Positions 44,214 through 52,992 of a DNA stretch of 64,000 nucleotides are shown here, piece after piece. Both the position numbers and the translations under genes were made by a program. Source of the DNA: JBBIMP01 sp037444305 (GTDB taxonomy: Bacteria > Acidobacteriota > UBA6911); the NCBI GenBank assembly GCA_037444305.1, contig JBBIMP010000018.1, positions 1 to 64,000 of the forward strand, written 5' to 3'. Every line of letters starts with the position of its first letter. The stretch's first letter is position 1. Under the pieces are notes generated by a model. The model did not search any database and was not told the DNA's origin. It worked only from the letters and a program-made list of their open reading frames with translations.

Positions 44214-45452
44214 TCAGTTGCGTTCCACCACGGCCGCGGCGACGAGGTTCGCGATGACGCCGCGGAGGTGCGTAGCGTCGCCCTTGCCGTCGGGATGCAC
44301 GCGGTTGCTCAGTATCACGACAAAACAGTCGAGATCGGGATTCACCCACAGGGAAGTGCCGGTGAAGCCCGTGTGCCCGAATCCTTCGCGGAAGAGGTCA
44401 CCGCGAGGGGAGGAGAAGGCAGTGTCCAGGTCCCAGCCGAAGCCCCGGACGGAGGCCGCGGCTTTCGGGGACTGCGGGGAGGTCATGGCGCTGACAGCCA
44501 GCGGTGCGAGCAGATTCCTGCCGTCGTGACTCCCGTGGTTCAGCAGCATCTGAGCATAGATCGCGACGTCCGCGGCGCTCGAAAACAGCCCGGCATGCCC
44601 GGCCACGCCCCCCATGCGCCATGCCGTCGGATCGTGCACCTCGCCCCGGAGGATCGCGTCGGATGGCGCGGCGGCGTCCGCTCCGCCGAGGTACGCGAGC
44701 GCCCGCGTGCGGGACTCGGTGGGGGCGATCCTGGAGTGCCATTCGGCCGGCGGGTTGAACGCCGTATCCTTCATGCCGAGGGGTTCGTACAGGGCTTCAC
44801 GGACGAACACATCCAGGGATTGTCCCGCCACCGACCGGACTATTTCCGCGAGCGCGATGAAATTCAGGTCGCTGTACTTGAACTCGGTGCCCGGCTTGCT
44901 TTCGGTGGTTTCCAGCCAGAGCTCCTCCAGCGCGGCCTCGCGACCGGTCCATTTTCGGGCGAGGTCGAAATCTGGACGCAGGCCCGAATAATGAACCAGG
45001 AGGTGGCGCACGGTGATGTCCTCCTTGCCGCCGCCGGTAAACCTCGGCAGGTAACGGCGCACTCTGTCGCCCAGCCGGACCCTGCCGTCCTGAACGAGCA
45101 TCATGATCGCCGGCGTGGTCGCCATAACCTTGGTCAGGGAGGCCATGTCGAATATGGTGTCCAGCGTCATGGGCTCTGCCGCGGGGCGGACGGCGCGATT
45201 TCCAAAAGGCTTCCAATAGGCGATCTTGCCGTGCCTCGCGACCAGTACCACCGCCCCGGGTATCTCGCCGCCGCGAATGGCTCGTGCGACCGCTTCGTCG
45301 ATCAGCGCCAGCCGCGAGGGCGATAAGCCGACGGCTTCCGGGGGTGCGGTGGGCAAGCCTCGAGAACCCGGAGCCCGCGCCTGCGAGTCTGCGGCTGGCG
45401 CATCGAGCATGAGAATGGAAGCGAGGCAGAGCGACAGATAGGATTGCAGCAA
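44214..45452 (-). CDS. Secreted serine hydrolase (class C beta-lactamase fold)
   Basis: The 412-residue protein starts at TTG 45452, preceded by GGAGGG, with a signal peptide (YLSLCLASILMLDAPAADS). It shows the S-x-x-K motif in DMASLTKVMATT, the Tyr motif in FKYSDLNF and HTGFTGTSLW near the end. Such enzymes act as esterases, peptidases or transpeptidases acting on envelope substrates. It lies 13 bases after the response-regulator gene on the same strand. Confidence 0.82.
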   Translation of the reverse strand: MLQSYLSLCLASILMLDAPAADSQARAPGSRGLPTAPPEAVGLSPSRLALIDEAVARAIRGGEIPGAVVLVARHGKIAYWKPFGNRAVRPAAEPMTLDTIFDMASLTKVMATTPAIMMLVQDGRVRLGDRVRRYLPRFTGGGKEDITVRHLLVHYSGLRPDFDLARKWTGREAALEELWLETTESKPGTEFKYSDLNFIALAEIVRSVAGQSLDVFVREALYEPLGMKDTAFNPPAEWHSRIAPTESRTRALAYLGGADAAAPSDAILRGEVHDPTAWRMGGVAGHAGLFSSAADVAIYAQMLLNHGSHDGRNLLAPLAVSAMTSPQSPKAAASVRGFGWDLDTAFSSPRGDLFREGFGHTGFTGTSLWVNPDLDCFVVILSNRVHPDGKGDATHLRGVIANLVAAAVVERN

Positions 45453-45465
45453 GTTTCACCCTCCT

Positions 45466-45837
45466 TCAGAGGTTTCCGGCAGCCCTGGCCTCCAGGACTT
45501 CGCGGATCTTCCCCTTGAGCGGCTCGAGGTCGCCGGATTTGATGACGTAGCCGTCGGCGGCCCAGGCGAGAAAATTGTCCATGTAGCAGGAATAGGCAGT
45601 GTTCAGAATGACCGGCACCTTCTCGTTTTCCTGCAGCATCTGGATCATGGCCTCCAGGCCGTCCATCTCCGGCATCCTGATGTCCATGAGGACCAGGTCG
45701 GGAGGCTCGCTCGCGACAATATCCAGGGCCTGCCGCCCGTTCTCCGCCACCAGCGTGCGGTAGCCCTCCTGTTCCAGTTCGGTCTGGTAGAGCTTACGCA
45801 GGTTTTTGTCGTCTTCGACGATTAGGATGGTTTTCAT
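45466..45837 (-). CDS. Single-domain response regulator (CheY-like)
   Basis: The 123-residue receiver domain has ILIVEDDKNLRKLY, phosphoacceptor Asp in LVLMDIRMPEMDG and Lys in YVIKSGD. No output domain follows. The ATG overlaps no gene but starts immediately after the kinase stop (TGAATG, with AGGAGG upstream), so it is translated together with the histidine kinase, its expected partner. Confidence 0.88.
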   Translation of the reverse strand: MKTILIVEDDKNLRKLYQTELEQEGYRTLVAENGRQALDIVASEPPDLVLMDIRMPEMDGLEAMIQMLQENEKVPVILNTAYSCYMDNFLAWAADGYVIKSGDLEPLKGKIREVLEARAAGNL

Positions 45838-47328
45838 TCAGCGCTCCTCCTGCACCCGCTCGGAGCTCCCGCCGGTGAGAGCCGCAGCGGCGGGTTGAGG
45901 CGTCAAGCGGAATCTCAGGTAAAACGACGTTCCTTTGCCGGGCTCGCTCTCGAAGCGGATCGAGCCCTTGTGGTTGTTCACGACCTGCGACACGATGAGC
46001 AGGCCGAGGCCGGTGCCCGAATCCTTGGTCGTGAAAAAGGGCGTGAACAGGCGGTTCCAGTTTTCCCTCACTATTCCCACGCCGGTATCCTTCACGCAGA
46101 TCTCGCAGCAGTCCTTTTGCAGCGAGGTCGCGACCGTGAGGATCCCTCCCGCGGGCATGGCGTCGATGGCGTTGATCACCAGGTTCATCAGGGCGTGCCG
46201 CATCTGGGCCTCGTCGGCGGGCACCCCGGGAAGGTCCGATGCCAGCCGGAGCGTTAGCTTGATCCGCCTCGCGGGACGTTCGCTGAGCATGCTGTGCGCG
46301 ACGGTGTGAATCAGGGCGTTGATGTCCACCGGCTTGAGGTCCGGTTCGGGCATCCGGCTGTAGCCGAGAACTTCCCGCACCAGCTTCTCCAGCCGGTCCA
46401 CTTCCGACACGATGATCTGCAGCTCCTCGGTCCGCGCGTCGTCCGTCGGCGAACGGCGCAGCAGGCGGCGCGCGAATCCGCCGATCGAGACCAATGGAGT
46501 CCGGATCTCGTGTGCCAGCAGAGCGGCCATTTTCCCGACCGCCGACAGGCGCTCCGCCTGCAGCAGGTACTTCTGGTTCTGCAGCAGGGCGCGATTCGTG
46601 CTCTCGCAGGCGGCCACTTTTTCGAGCAACTCGCGGTAGAGCCGGCAGTTCTCAATGGCCCCGCTCGCCTCGTGCGCGTAGATCTGCAGCAGGCGCAGGC
46701 TCGGCAGGCCGATGGGGGCGCGGGTGAAGTAGTTGTCGGCAATCAGGACCCCGAGTTCGCGGTCGGCCATGTACAGGGGCGCGACCGCGAATTCCGCGGT
46801 GCCCAGAAGTTCGGCGACCGCGGAAGCGGCCGGCAGGGCGTGGGGTTCATGGTAGCCGCCGGCGGTCCGGCAGGCTTCGCGCGATTTCATAACGCGGATG
46901 ATGGGGTGGTCTTTGTCGGAGAGGGGAATCGCGAACCTGGCGACGATCTCGTTCACGCGCTCGTCCCTGCGGATGCCGGCCTCGTTCAACGCTTCCAGGA
47001 GATCGCCGAGGCTGCGGTGGTGCTCCATCAGTTCGCGCCAGATGACGGAGGCCTCTTCGGGGGAGCCCGGGCCGATGGCCATGCGGCCGCGCAGCAGGCC
47101 GGCATCGGTGTCGAGCAGCAGCAGGAAGGCCCGGTTGAAGCCCAGGCCGTGGCCGGCCGTGACGCCGACCAGAATCGTGTAGAGGGCCCGCTCCTCATCC
47201 AGGGTGCGCTGGAGCGCACGGCTTACTTCGTAGAGAATGCTCAGCTCGGCGAGCCGGTTCTCCGGGCTGAACGCCGCCGGCGGGGCGGGCAGTGACGGTT
47301 CGGCGCCAGGCATGGGGTGCGCTCCCAT
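45838..47328 (-). CDS. GAF-domain sensor histidine kinase
   Basis: The 496-residue protein has a GAF domain (about residues 20-210). A phosphoacceptor helix follows (LLAHEIRTPLVSIGGFARRL), then the N box LMNLVINAIDAMPAG, DTGVGI and GTGLGL. It has no membrane segment, so it senses a cytoplasmic signal. It is coupled to the CheY-like gene. Starts at 47328 or 47313 are possible. Confidence 0.87.
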   Translation of the reverse strand: MGAHPMPGAEPSLPAPPAAFSPENRLAELSILYEVSRALQRTLDEERALYTILVGVTAGHGLGFNRAFLLLLDTDAGLLRGRMAIGPGSPEEASVIWRELMEHHRSLGDLLEALNEAGIRRDERVNEIVARFAIPLSDKDHPIIRVMKSREACRTAGGYHEPHALPAASAVAELLGTAEFAVAPLYMADRELGVLIADNYFTRAPIGLPSLRLLQIYAHEASGAIENCRLYRELLEKVAACESTNRALLQNQKYLLQAERLSAVGKMAALLAHEIRTPLVSIGGFARRLLRRSPTDDARTEELQIIVSEVDRLEKLVREVLGYSRMPEPDLKPVDINALIHTVAHSMLSERPARRIKLTLRLASDLPGVPADEAQMRHALMNLVINAIDAMPAGGILTVATSLQKDCCEICVKDTGVGIVRENWNRLFTPFFTTKDSGTGLGLLIVSQVVNNHKGSIRFESEPGKGTSFYLRFRLTPQPAAAALTGGSSERVQEER

Positions 47329-47424
47329 CGGAACCGGGCGAGCGTCCGGGACGGCCCGGGCGCGGAATGGCGGTTGCTCGTCGCCTCGGCCGCTTCTCCT
47401 TCCGGGCCACTCGGCTCCGGTCGG

Positions 47425-48918
47425 TTAGCCATGCCTCTGATTGTATATTTTTTGGTACAGCCGCAGGTATTTTTTTGCCGATTCCCGCCACGACCAGTCC
47501 TGCGACATGCAGCGGATAACGAGCTTCCGCCATGCCGGAGGGTCGCCGTAGAGCCGCAGGGCGCGCCTGATGGCCGTCATCATTTCGCCGCTCGAGTACT
47601 CGTGGAAGGAGAAGCCGGTCCCGGTGCGGCCGTCGTAATCGATAATGGTGTCCGCCAGGCCCCCTGTTGCCCGGACGATGGGCACGGTGCCGTAGCGCAG
47701 GCTGTACAACTGGTTCAGGCCGCAGGGCTCGTATTTCGACGGCATGAGGAACATGTCGGCTCCCGCTTCCACCCGGTGCGCGAGCGCGTTGTCGAAGACG
47801 AATCGGGCGGCGACCTTTTCCGGATGGCGGTCCGACAGAGCCTGGAAGAGATCCTGGTATTTCTGCTGGCCCGTGCCCAGCACAACCAACTGCAGGTCCA
47901 GGGCCGCCAGTTCTCGCATCGCCTTTTCGATGAGATCGAAACCCTTTTGATCGGCAAGGCGCGAGACGATGCCGACGAGCGGGACTTCGCGCGCGGGTTC
48001 GGGCAGGGCGAAGTCGCGGCGCAGCTCCCGCTTGCAGATCGCCTTTCCGGCCAGATCGTCCGCGGAGTAGCTGGCGGGGATCCACCGATCGGTTTCGGGA
48101 TTCCACTCGGTATAGTCGATGCCGTTCACTATGCCGCTCAGGTGGGCGCTCCGGGTTTTGAGCACGCCCTCGAGGCCGTAGCCGTACTCGGGCCCCGCCT
48201 GAATCTCGCGGGCATAGGTCTCACTGACCGTGTTCACGAGGTCGGCCAGTTCGATGCCGGCCTTCATGAAGTTCAGCTTCCCCCAATACTCGAAGGGGGA
48301 GCCGGGATGGAAGTGCTCGGACGCAATCCCCGCCAGCGCGAGGGCTTGGGGCGGGAAGAGCCCTTGGTGCGCCAGATTGTGAATGGTCAGCAGGACGCCC
48401 GTGCGCGCGAAGAAAGGATCGTCCCGGTACACGGTGCGGAGAAGGCCGGGCACGAGGGCCGTGTGGGAGTCGTGGCAGTGAATGACGTGGACCGGAATGC
48501 CCCGTCCCCGCAGGAACAGCAGTCCCGCCTTCATGAAGAAGATGAAGCGCTCGGCGTTGTCCTCGAAGCCCATGCGGGTTTTGGGGTCATCGTAGATCCC
48601 GTCCCTGGAGAAGTAATCGCGCCCGCCGAACAGGAACACCTGGATGCCTGTTCCCGGGACGACCGTCCGGTAGACCCGGGCGGGGATTTCGTCCTTTCCC
48701 AGCGTCACCGAAAACGCGGGCATTTCCTGGAAGGGTTGAATGCCGTGGGCATCGAAGTCGATCGCGCCGTATGCGGGGAGGAACACCGAGACGCGCGCGC
48801 CGAGCCTTTCCAGGTTCTGCGGCAGGGCCCCGACGACATCCGCGAGGCCGCCGACCTTCGCAAAGGGCGTGGCCTCGGCCGAGAACATTGCGACGTCAAG
48901 CGCTGGCGTGTGTTTCAT
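47425..48918 (-). CDS. glgA: Glycogen synthase (ADP-glucose type)
   Basis: The 497-residue protein begins MKHTPALDVAMFSAEATPF and has the ADP-glucose-binding KVGGLADVVGALP. It also has IHCHDSHTALVPG, VGIVSRLADQKGFDLIEK and the E-x7-E motif in KYEPCGLNQLYSLRYG. It adds glucose from ADP-glucose to alpha-1,4-glucan. It is in a minus-strand run after galT and the GH57 gene, a set for alpha-glucan building and remodelling. Confidence 0.92.
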   Translation of the reverse strand: MKHTPALDVAMFSAEATPFAKVGGLADVVGALPQNLERLGARVSVFLPAYGAIDFDAHGIQPFQEMPAFSVTLGKDEIPARVYRTVVPGTGIQVFLFGGRDYFSRDGIYDDPKTRMGFEDNAERFIFFMKAGLLFLRGRGIPVHVIHCHDSHTALVPGLLRTVYRDDPFFARTGVLLTIHNLAHQGLFPPQALALAGIASEHFHPGSPFEYWGKLNFMKAGIELADLVNTVSETYAREIQAGPEYGYGLEGVLKTRSAHLSGIVNGIDYTEWNPETDRWIPASYSADDLAGKAICKRELRRDFALPEPAREVPLVGIVSRLADQKGFDLIEKAMRELAALDLQLVVLGTGQQKYQDLFQALSDRHPEKVAARFVFDNALAHRVEAGADMFLMPSKYEPCGLNQLYSLRYGTVPIVRATGGLADTIIDYDGRTGTGFSFHEYSSGEMMTAIRRALRLYGDPPAWRKLVIRCMSQDWSWRESAKKYLRLYQKIYNQRHG

Positions 48919-49044
48919 GGGATCCTGGTTCCTTAAATGCTGCCCGCGCAGCCGCTCCGGCATGATCATCGGGACCAGGCCGGGCCGGCGGATTGCGCAG
49001 ATTCGCGGCTGATTCCCGGGCTCCGCTTTCCTGGCTTCCGCGGG

Positions 49045-50073
49045 TTACAGTTCCACCTCGCGGAGATATTTCGCGGCCTCTTCGGGCGCCGTGGGATTGA
49101 TGTAAAACCCGGTTCCCCATTCGAAGCCCGCGACGCTGGTGAGGCGGGGAATGATCTCGAAATGCCAGTGGAAGTCGACCGTTATCGTGTCCCAGTAAGC
49201 CGTGCGCTTGGGCGTGGCGCGCGTGTTGGGAATGGTGTGGATCAGAAAATTGTAGGGGGGGTCGTTCAGGCATTTCTTGATTCTCTGCAGCAGCTCTTTC
49301 AGCGTCCGGGCGAGGCCGCGGAGCATGTCGTCGCTGATTTCCGCGAAGCTGTGGTGGTGATTGCGCGGAGCCAGAAAGAGCTCGAAGGGAAAGCGGGAGG
49401 CGTACGGGGTCAGAGCGACGAAGGCGTCGTTTGCCATGACGATCCGCTCCTCCCTGTCCAGTTCCTCCGCGAGGATGTCGCAGAACAGGCAACGCTCTTT
49501 GACCTGGTAGTGCCGCTTCGCGGAATTGAGCTCCTCGGCCAGCGTGAGCGGCGTCACCGGGGTTGCGATGATCTGGGTGTGCGGGTGGGCCAGCGAGGCC
49601 CCGGCCGCGGCGCCGTGATTCCGGAAGATGAGGATGTACTTGAAACGTCCGTCCCGCAGGAGATCCACGAGCCGTTCCCGGTACATCCAGAGAACCTTCG
49701 TGAGGTCCTCCACGGGCATGTCCGCCATGTCCATGTCGTGCCTGGGAGTCTCGATGATGACCTCGTGTGCGCCGACGCCGTTCATGCGGTCGTGCACCCC
49801 GATGCCCTTGCGTTCGAGCGCGCCTTCGATGCGGAGGGCGGGAAACTTGTTGGGCACGACGCGGACCTCCCAGCCGGGCGTGTTGGGGCCGGTGCCGTTC
49901 GGGCGAATTGCATAGATCTCGGGAGGAGTCTTGCCCTCGTTGCCTTCGCAAAAGGGGCAGAAACCTTCCGCCAGGGCCGCATCCTGCTTGGGGAAATCGT
50001 CGGGCCGGCGGCCCCTTTCGGTTGCGATGATTACCCAGCGCTTCTGGATCGGGTCGTGTCGTAGTTCTGGCAT
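49045..50073 (-). CDS. galT: Galactose-1-phosphate uridylyltransferase
   Basis: The protein starting at ATG 50073 (342 residues) opens with MPELRHDPIQKRWVIIATER. It has the metal site FCPFCEGNE and the HIT-type active site LAHPHTQIIATPV with the nucleophilic His. A later NHHHSFAEIS completes a GalT. Relatives swap UMP between UDP-glucose and Gal-1-P (or use ADP-sugars, as in plant-like forms). It lies between GH57 and glgA. Confidence 0.88.
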   Translation of the reverse strand: MPELRHDPIQKRWVIIATERGRRPDDFPKQDAALAEGFCPFCEGNEGKTPPEIYAIRPNGTGPNTPGWEVRVVPNKFPALRIEGALERKGIGVHDRMNGVGAHEVIIETPRHDMDMADMPVEDLTKVLWMYRERLVDLLRDGRFKYILIFRNHGAAAGASLAHPHTQIIATPVTPLTLAEELNSAKRHYQVKERCLFCDILAEELDREERIVMANDAFVALTPYASRFPFELFLAPRNHHHSFAEISDDMLRGLARTLKELLQRIKKCLNDPPYNFLIHTIPNTRATPKRTAYWDTITVDFHWHFEIIPRLTSVAGFEWGTGFYINPTAPEEAAKYLREVEL

Positions 50074-50247
50074 AGGCGGGACGCTCAGCCTGCAGTCATT
50101 TCCGGGTGAAGCCCGGAGCCTCCGGGCGGTTCCTGTTCCACGCGCCGATGGTAGCAGGAGTGCGCAGAGAAAGTCCCGCACATTATTGCCTCCCGGGCTC
50201 GCACCCGGGTGCGGGGAACCGGTCCGCAAACGGGCGGAACATCCGTC

Positions 50248-52413
50248 TCAGACCATCCATTCGTAGTGATCCAGCCCCCAGGGGTCCACCGGGACCGTGA
50301 TGAAGCCGCTGGCGGGGAATCTCTCCACCTCGTGCCCCTTTTCAAAAATCGAAACGGAAAAACTCACCTCGTCCGGACCGTCGATGCCGAGCGCCGCCAG
50401 GGGTACCGCGGCCTCGAGGATCCGGTCCCCGGCGAAGCTTGCGGCAGCTCCCTCGACGGGGCTCTGAAACTCGAGGATCTGCCATTGCGTGGGGGCCTCC
50501 ATTCCGGCAAGCAGGCGGCACTCAAGGGGGCCGATCAGGTCCAGCTGCACGGAGGTGGCGTCCGTCATCCTGCGCCGGGCCTCCTCGGTGAAATCGACCC
50601 TGAGGTAGAAATATTCCTTGTCGTAGCCGAAAAAGGTCATCTCGAGGTAGCGCACGAGACGGTGCATGGCGTCGCCGCCGCCCGCGGCGGCGAAGCCGGC
50701 GGATAGCCACTCGAAGTAGCTGGTGACCTTGCCGTCGATCACGGGGTGAATGGTCTGAGTGGGGTTGCGGAACTGTGTCGAGGCCCGGGCCTGCTTTATC
50801 GGCAGGTCCAGGTTCGAGGGGGACTTGAGGCCGAGCACGCGGTAGGCGCTTTTTATGCGGTTTCTGAAGAGAGCGTCGAATTCCGCCGCGTTCTGCGTCT
50901 GGTGGTCGTCGCCATACCACCAGAACCAGTCGCTGCCTTCGGCGACCAGAATGTGGCGAAAGGCCTCCGCGAGAGCGGCGGAGTCCCCCTCCTCCCTTGC
51001 ACGCTCGGCGAGGACCTGCCGGGCAAGGGCGAGGCACTCCCAGGCGCGGTTCTTTTCGGGGTGGCCTATCCACGTGGCCAGGTTCCCGTAGATCCAGCTC
51101 CCCGCAACGAAGGTCGGGAGGCTCTCGCGGTGCGGCTCGAGCTGCAGATACTGCGAAAAGGTCGTGGGCCGGATGAAATCAGCTTCCGTCAAGCCGCGGT
51201 AGAGCGCCTCGAGGAAGTCCTTGCCGTTGTTCGGGTAGTGTTCCCACGCATTTTCGCCGTCGAGGATCACCGGGACGACATAGTGCGTACCGTCATCCGG
51301 GACGGAGCGGTGAATCTCCCGGAGGCGAGCCAGGAAGTCCGCCGCGGCATCGGCGGCGTGCCAGCGCGAGTAAATGAACCCGACCAGGTCGGAGAGCTCG
51401 TGATCCCGGAAAAATAGGCATGGACCGCGCTCGCCCCAGCGGTAGGTCCGATACTGCCGGGCGGGCGCATCCTTCAACCGGATCCCCGACTCGCGCAGGG
51501 AGTTGGCGAGGACGGCTTCGTCGGATGCCAGCCACTGGATTTCCGCGGCGGCTGCGACCGAGAGCGATTCGGCGCTCAGGGCTCCCTCGGAGGGCCACAT
51601 GCCCCGGGGCGGCTGGCCGAACTCCTCGGCAAAACGGCGCACGGCCGAGTCGATCTGGCGCCGGGCATCGGCGGGGTGCGCAAAACTGCTCGAGGGTAGG
51701 CTGATGCCGGGCAGAGCTTCCCTCGCGGAGCGGCCGTCGCACAACAGGGGGAGGATGGGGTGATAGTAGGGCGATGCCGACAGCTCGATCCTGCGCTCCT
51801 CCGCCAGGCTCCGGTACAGGGGAAGAATGGTGCCGATGAACGCGAGCTGGCGCTCGAACAGGACTTCCTTGTCCGCCTCGTTGAAGCCCCTCCCCTTGCG
51901 CAACAGCCCGGCCACGGCCGGGTCCTTCCGCAGGCAGTCGCCGCACCAGCTCAGGTTGTACCAGACCTGCAGGTCCCGGTAGTCCTGCGCCGAAAATCGC
52001 TTCACCGCCGCTGAATAGGTGCCGGTCGGATCCTCCGGCCCGCGGCGGTCGTGGAGTTCCCGGTAGCGGGGGTAGGGAAGGATCATCTGCTTCCAGGGCA
52101 GCTGGAAGAAAGTCTTCAGGAGGAAGGCCCGTTCCCTCTCGTCCAGCTGATTCGGCTCCCGCAGGGAGAGGGACATGCAGGTTTCGGTGGCCCGGCCGCC
52201 GGCATAATGGCCGAGCTGGTCCAGGAGCGTCGGGACCATATTGATGGTCAGGCTCATCTGCGGGATCTCGGCCGCGGTGGCGGCCATGTCGTAGTAATCC
52301 TTGATGGCGTGGAATCTGGTCCAGGGCAGAATGATCTCCCCGGTGCGGGGATCCTGGTAGTCGGGTTGGTGCATGTGCCACAGGATGGCCACGCACAGTG
52401 GTTTTTTCGCCAT
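50248..52413 (-). CDS. GH57-type glycoside hydrolase
   Basis: The 721-residue protein starts at ATG 52413 with GAGG upstream. It has LWHMHQPDYQDP, the family's first motif. GMWPSEGALS carries the nucleophile Glu and LDGENAWEHYP the acid Asp. The C-terminal region has a domain of unknown function seen in GH57 relatives. The enzymes cleave or branch alpha-glucans inside the cell. Together with glgA it fits glycogen metabolism, and amylase versus branching enzyme cannot be decided. Confidence 0.87.
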   Translation of the reverse strand: MAKKPLCVAILWHMHQPDYQDPRTGEIILPWTRFHAIKDYYDMAATAAEIPQMSLTINMVPTLLDQLGHYAGGRATETCMSLSLREPNQLDERERAFLLKTFFQLPWKQMILPYPRYRELHDRRGPEDPTGTYSAAVKRFSAQDYRDLQVWYNLSWCGDCLRKDPAVAGLLRKGRGFNEADKEVLFERQLAFIGTILPLYRSLAEERRIELSASPYYHPILPLLCDGRSAREALPGISLPSSSFAHPADARRQIDSAVRRFAEEFGQPPRGMWPSEGALSAESLSVAAAAEIQWLASDEAVLANSLRESGIRLKDAPARQYRTYRWGERGPCLFFRDHELSDLVGFIYSRWHAADAAADFLARLREIHRSVPDDGTHYVVPVILDGENAWEHYPNNGKDFLEALYRGLTEADFIRPTTFSQYLQLEPHRESLPTFVAGSWIYGNLATWIGHPEKNRAWECLALARQVLAERAREEGDSAALAEAFRHILVAEGSDWFWWYGDDHQTQNAAEFDALFRNRIKSAYRVLGLKSPSNLDLPIKQARASTQFRNPTQTIHPVIDGKVTSYFEWLSAGFAAAGGGDAMHRLVRYLEMTFFGYDKEYFYLRVDFTEEARRRMTDATSVQLDLIGPLECRLLAGMEAPTQWQILEFQSPVEGAAASFAGDRILEAAVPLAALGIDGPDEVSFSVSIFEKGHEVERFPASGFITVPVDPWGLDHYEWMV

Positions 52414-52640
52414 GCGCATTCCTCTTGCTACCGCCGCCGGCCGGGCACGGTCTGCGCCGCGCAGATTATCAAAAACCGGCCCCACACCGCCAGTAGGCGG
52501 GAGTGCCTCCGGCTCCCCAGGATTTCGTATCGACCGGGAGGCTCGAAAAACGAGCATTTCGCTTGACCATGCGTCACCGGCGGTGCTATCTGTGGCCTAA
52601 ATTCCATCCGGATAACTGAGAATCTAAGGAGGGCGACACC

Positions 52641-52919
52641 TTGAACAAGGGAGATCTGGTTGCAAAGATCGCGGCAGATGCATCCATCACGAAAACCCAG
52701 GCGGAGAAGGCCTTCAATTCCCTGGTGAAGAGCATCACGGGATCACTGAAGAAGGGGCAGAAAACCACCATTGTCGGATTCGGCAGCTTTTCGGTCGGCA
52801 AACGGAAAGCGCGCCTCGGGAGAAATCCGCAGACCGGGGCCATGATCAGGATCCCGGCTCGCAAGGTTCCCAAGTTTACCGCGGGCAGCGATCTCAAGAA
52901 AGCCGTCAACGCCAGGTAG
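52641..52919 (+). CDS. hup: HU-type DNA-binding protein
   Basis: The 92-residue protein starts with TTG 52641 after AAGGAGGGCGA. It has NKGDLVAKIAADASITKTQ, GFGSFSVGKRKARLGRNP and RIPARKVPKFTAGSDLKKA, the complete HU/IHF pattern with its Pro-tipped arm. It bends and compacts DNA. A strong intrinsic terminator follows 20 bases after the stop. Confidence 0.95.
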   Translation: MNKGDLVAKIAADASITKTQAEKAFNSLVKSITGSLKKGQKTTIVGFGSFSVGKRKARLGRNPQTGAMIRIPARKVPKFTAGSDLKKAVNAR

Positions 52920-52939
52920 GAAACGAATAGGGGCAAACG

Positions 52940-52969
52940 AAAAAGCCCCCGGAGCCCGGGGGCTTTTTT
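52940..52969. terminator. Bidirectional intrinsic terminator
   Basis: AAAAAGCCCCC and GGGGGCTTTTTT form a GC-rich stem with A/T runs on both sides. It lies between the convergent HU and sigma-factor genes, so it can serve both. Confidence 0.9.
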
Positions 52970-52992
52970 GCAGGCGCGTCGGTCACGTCGGG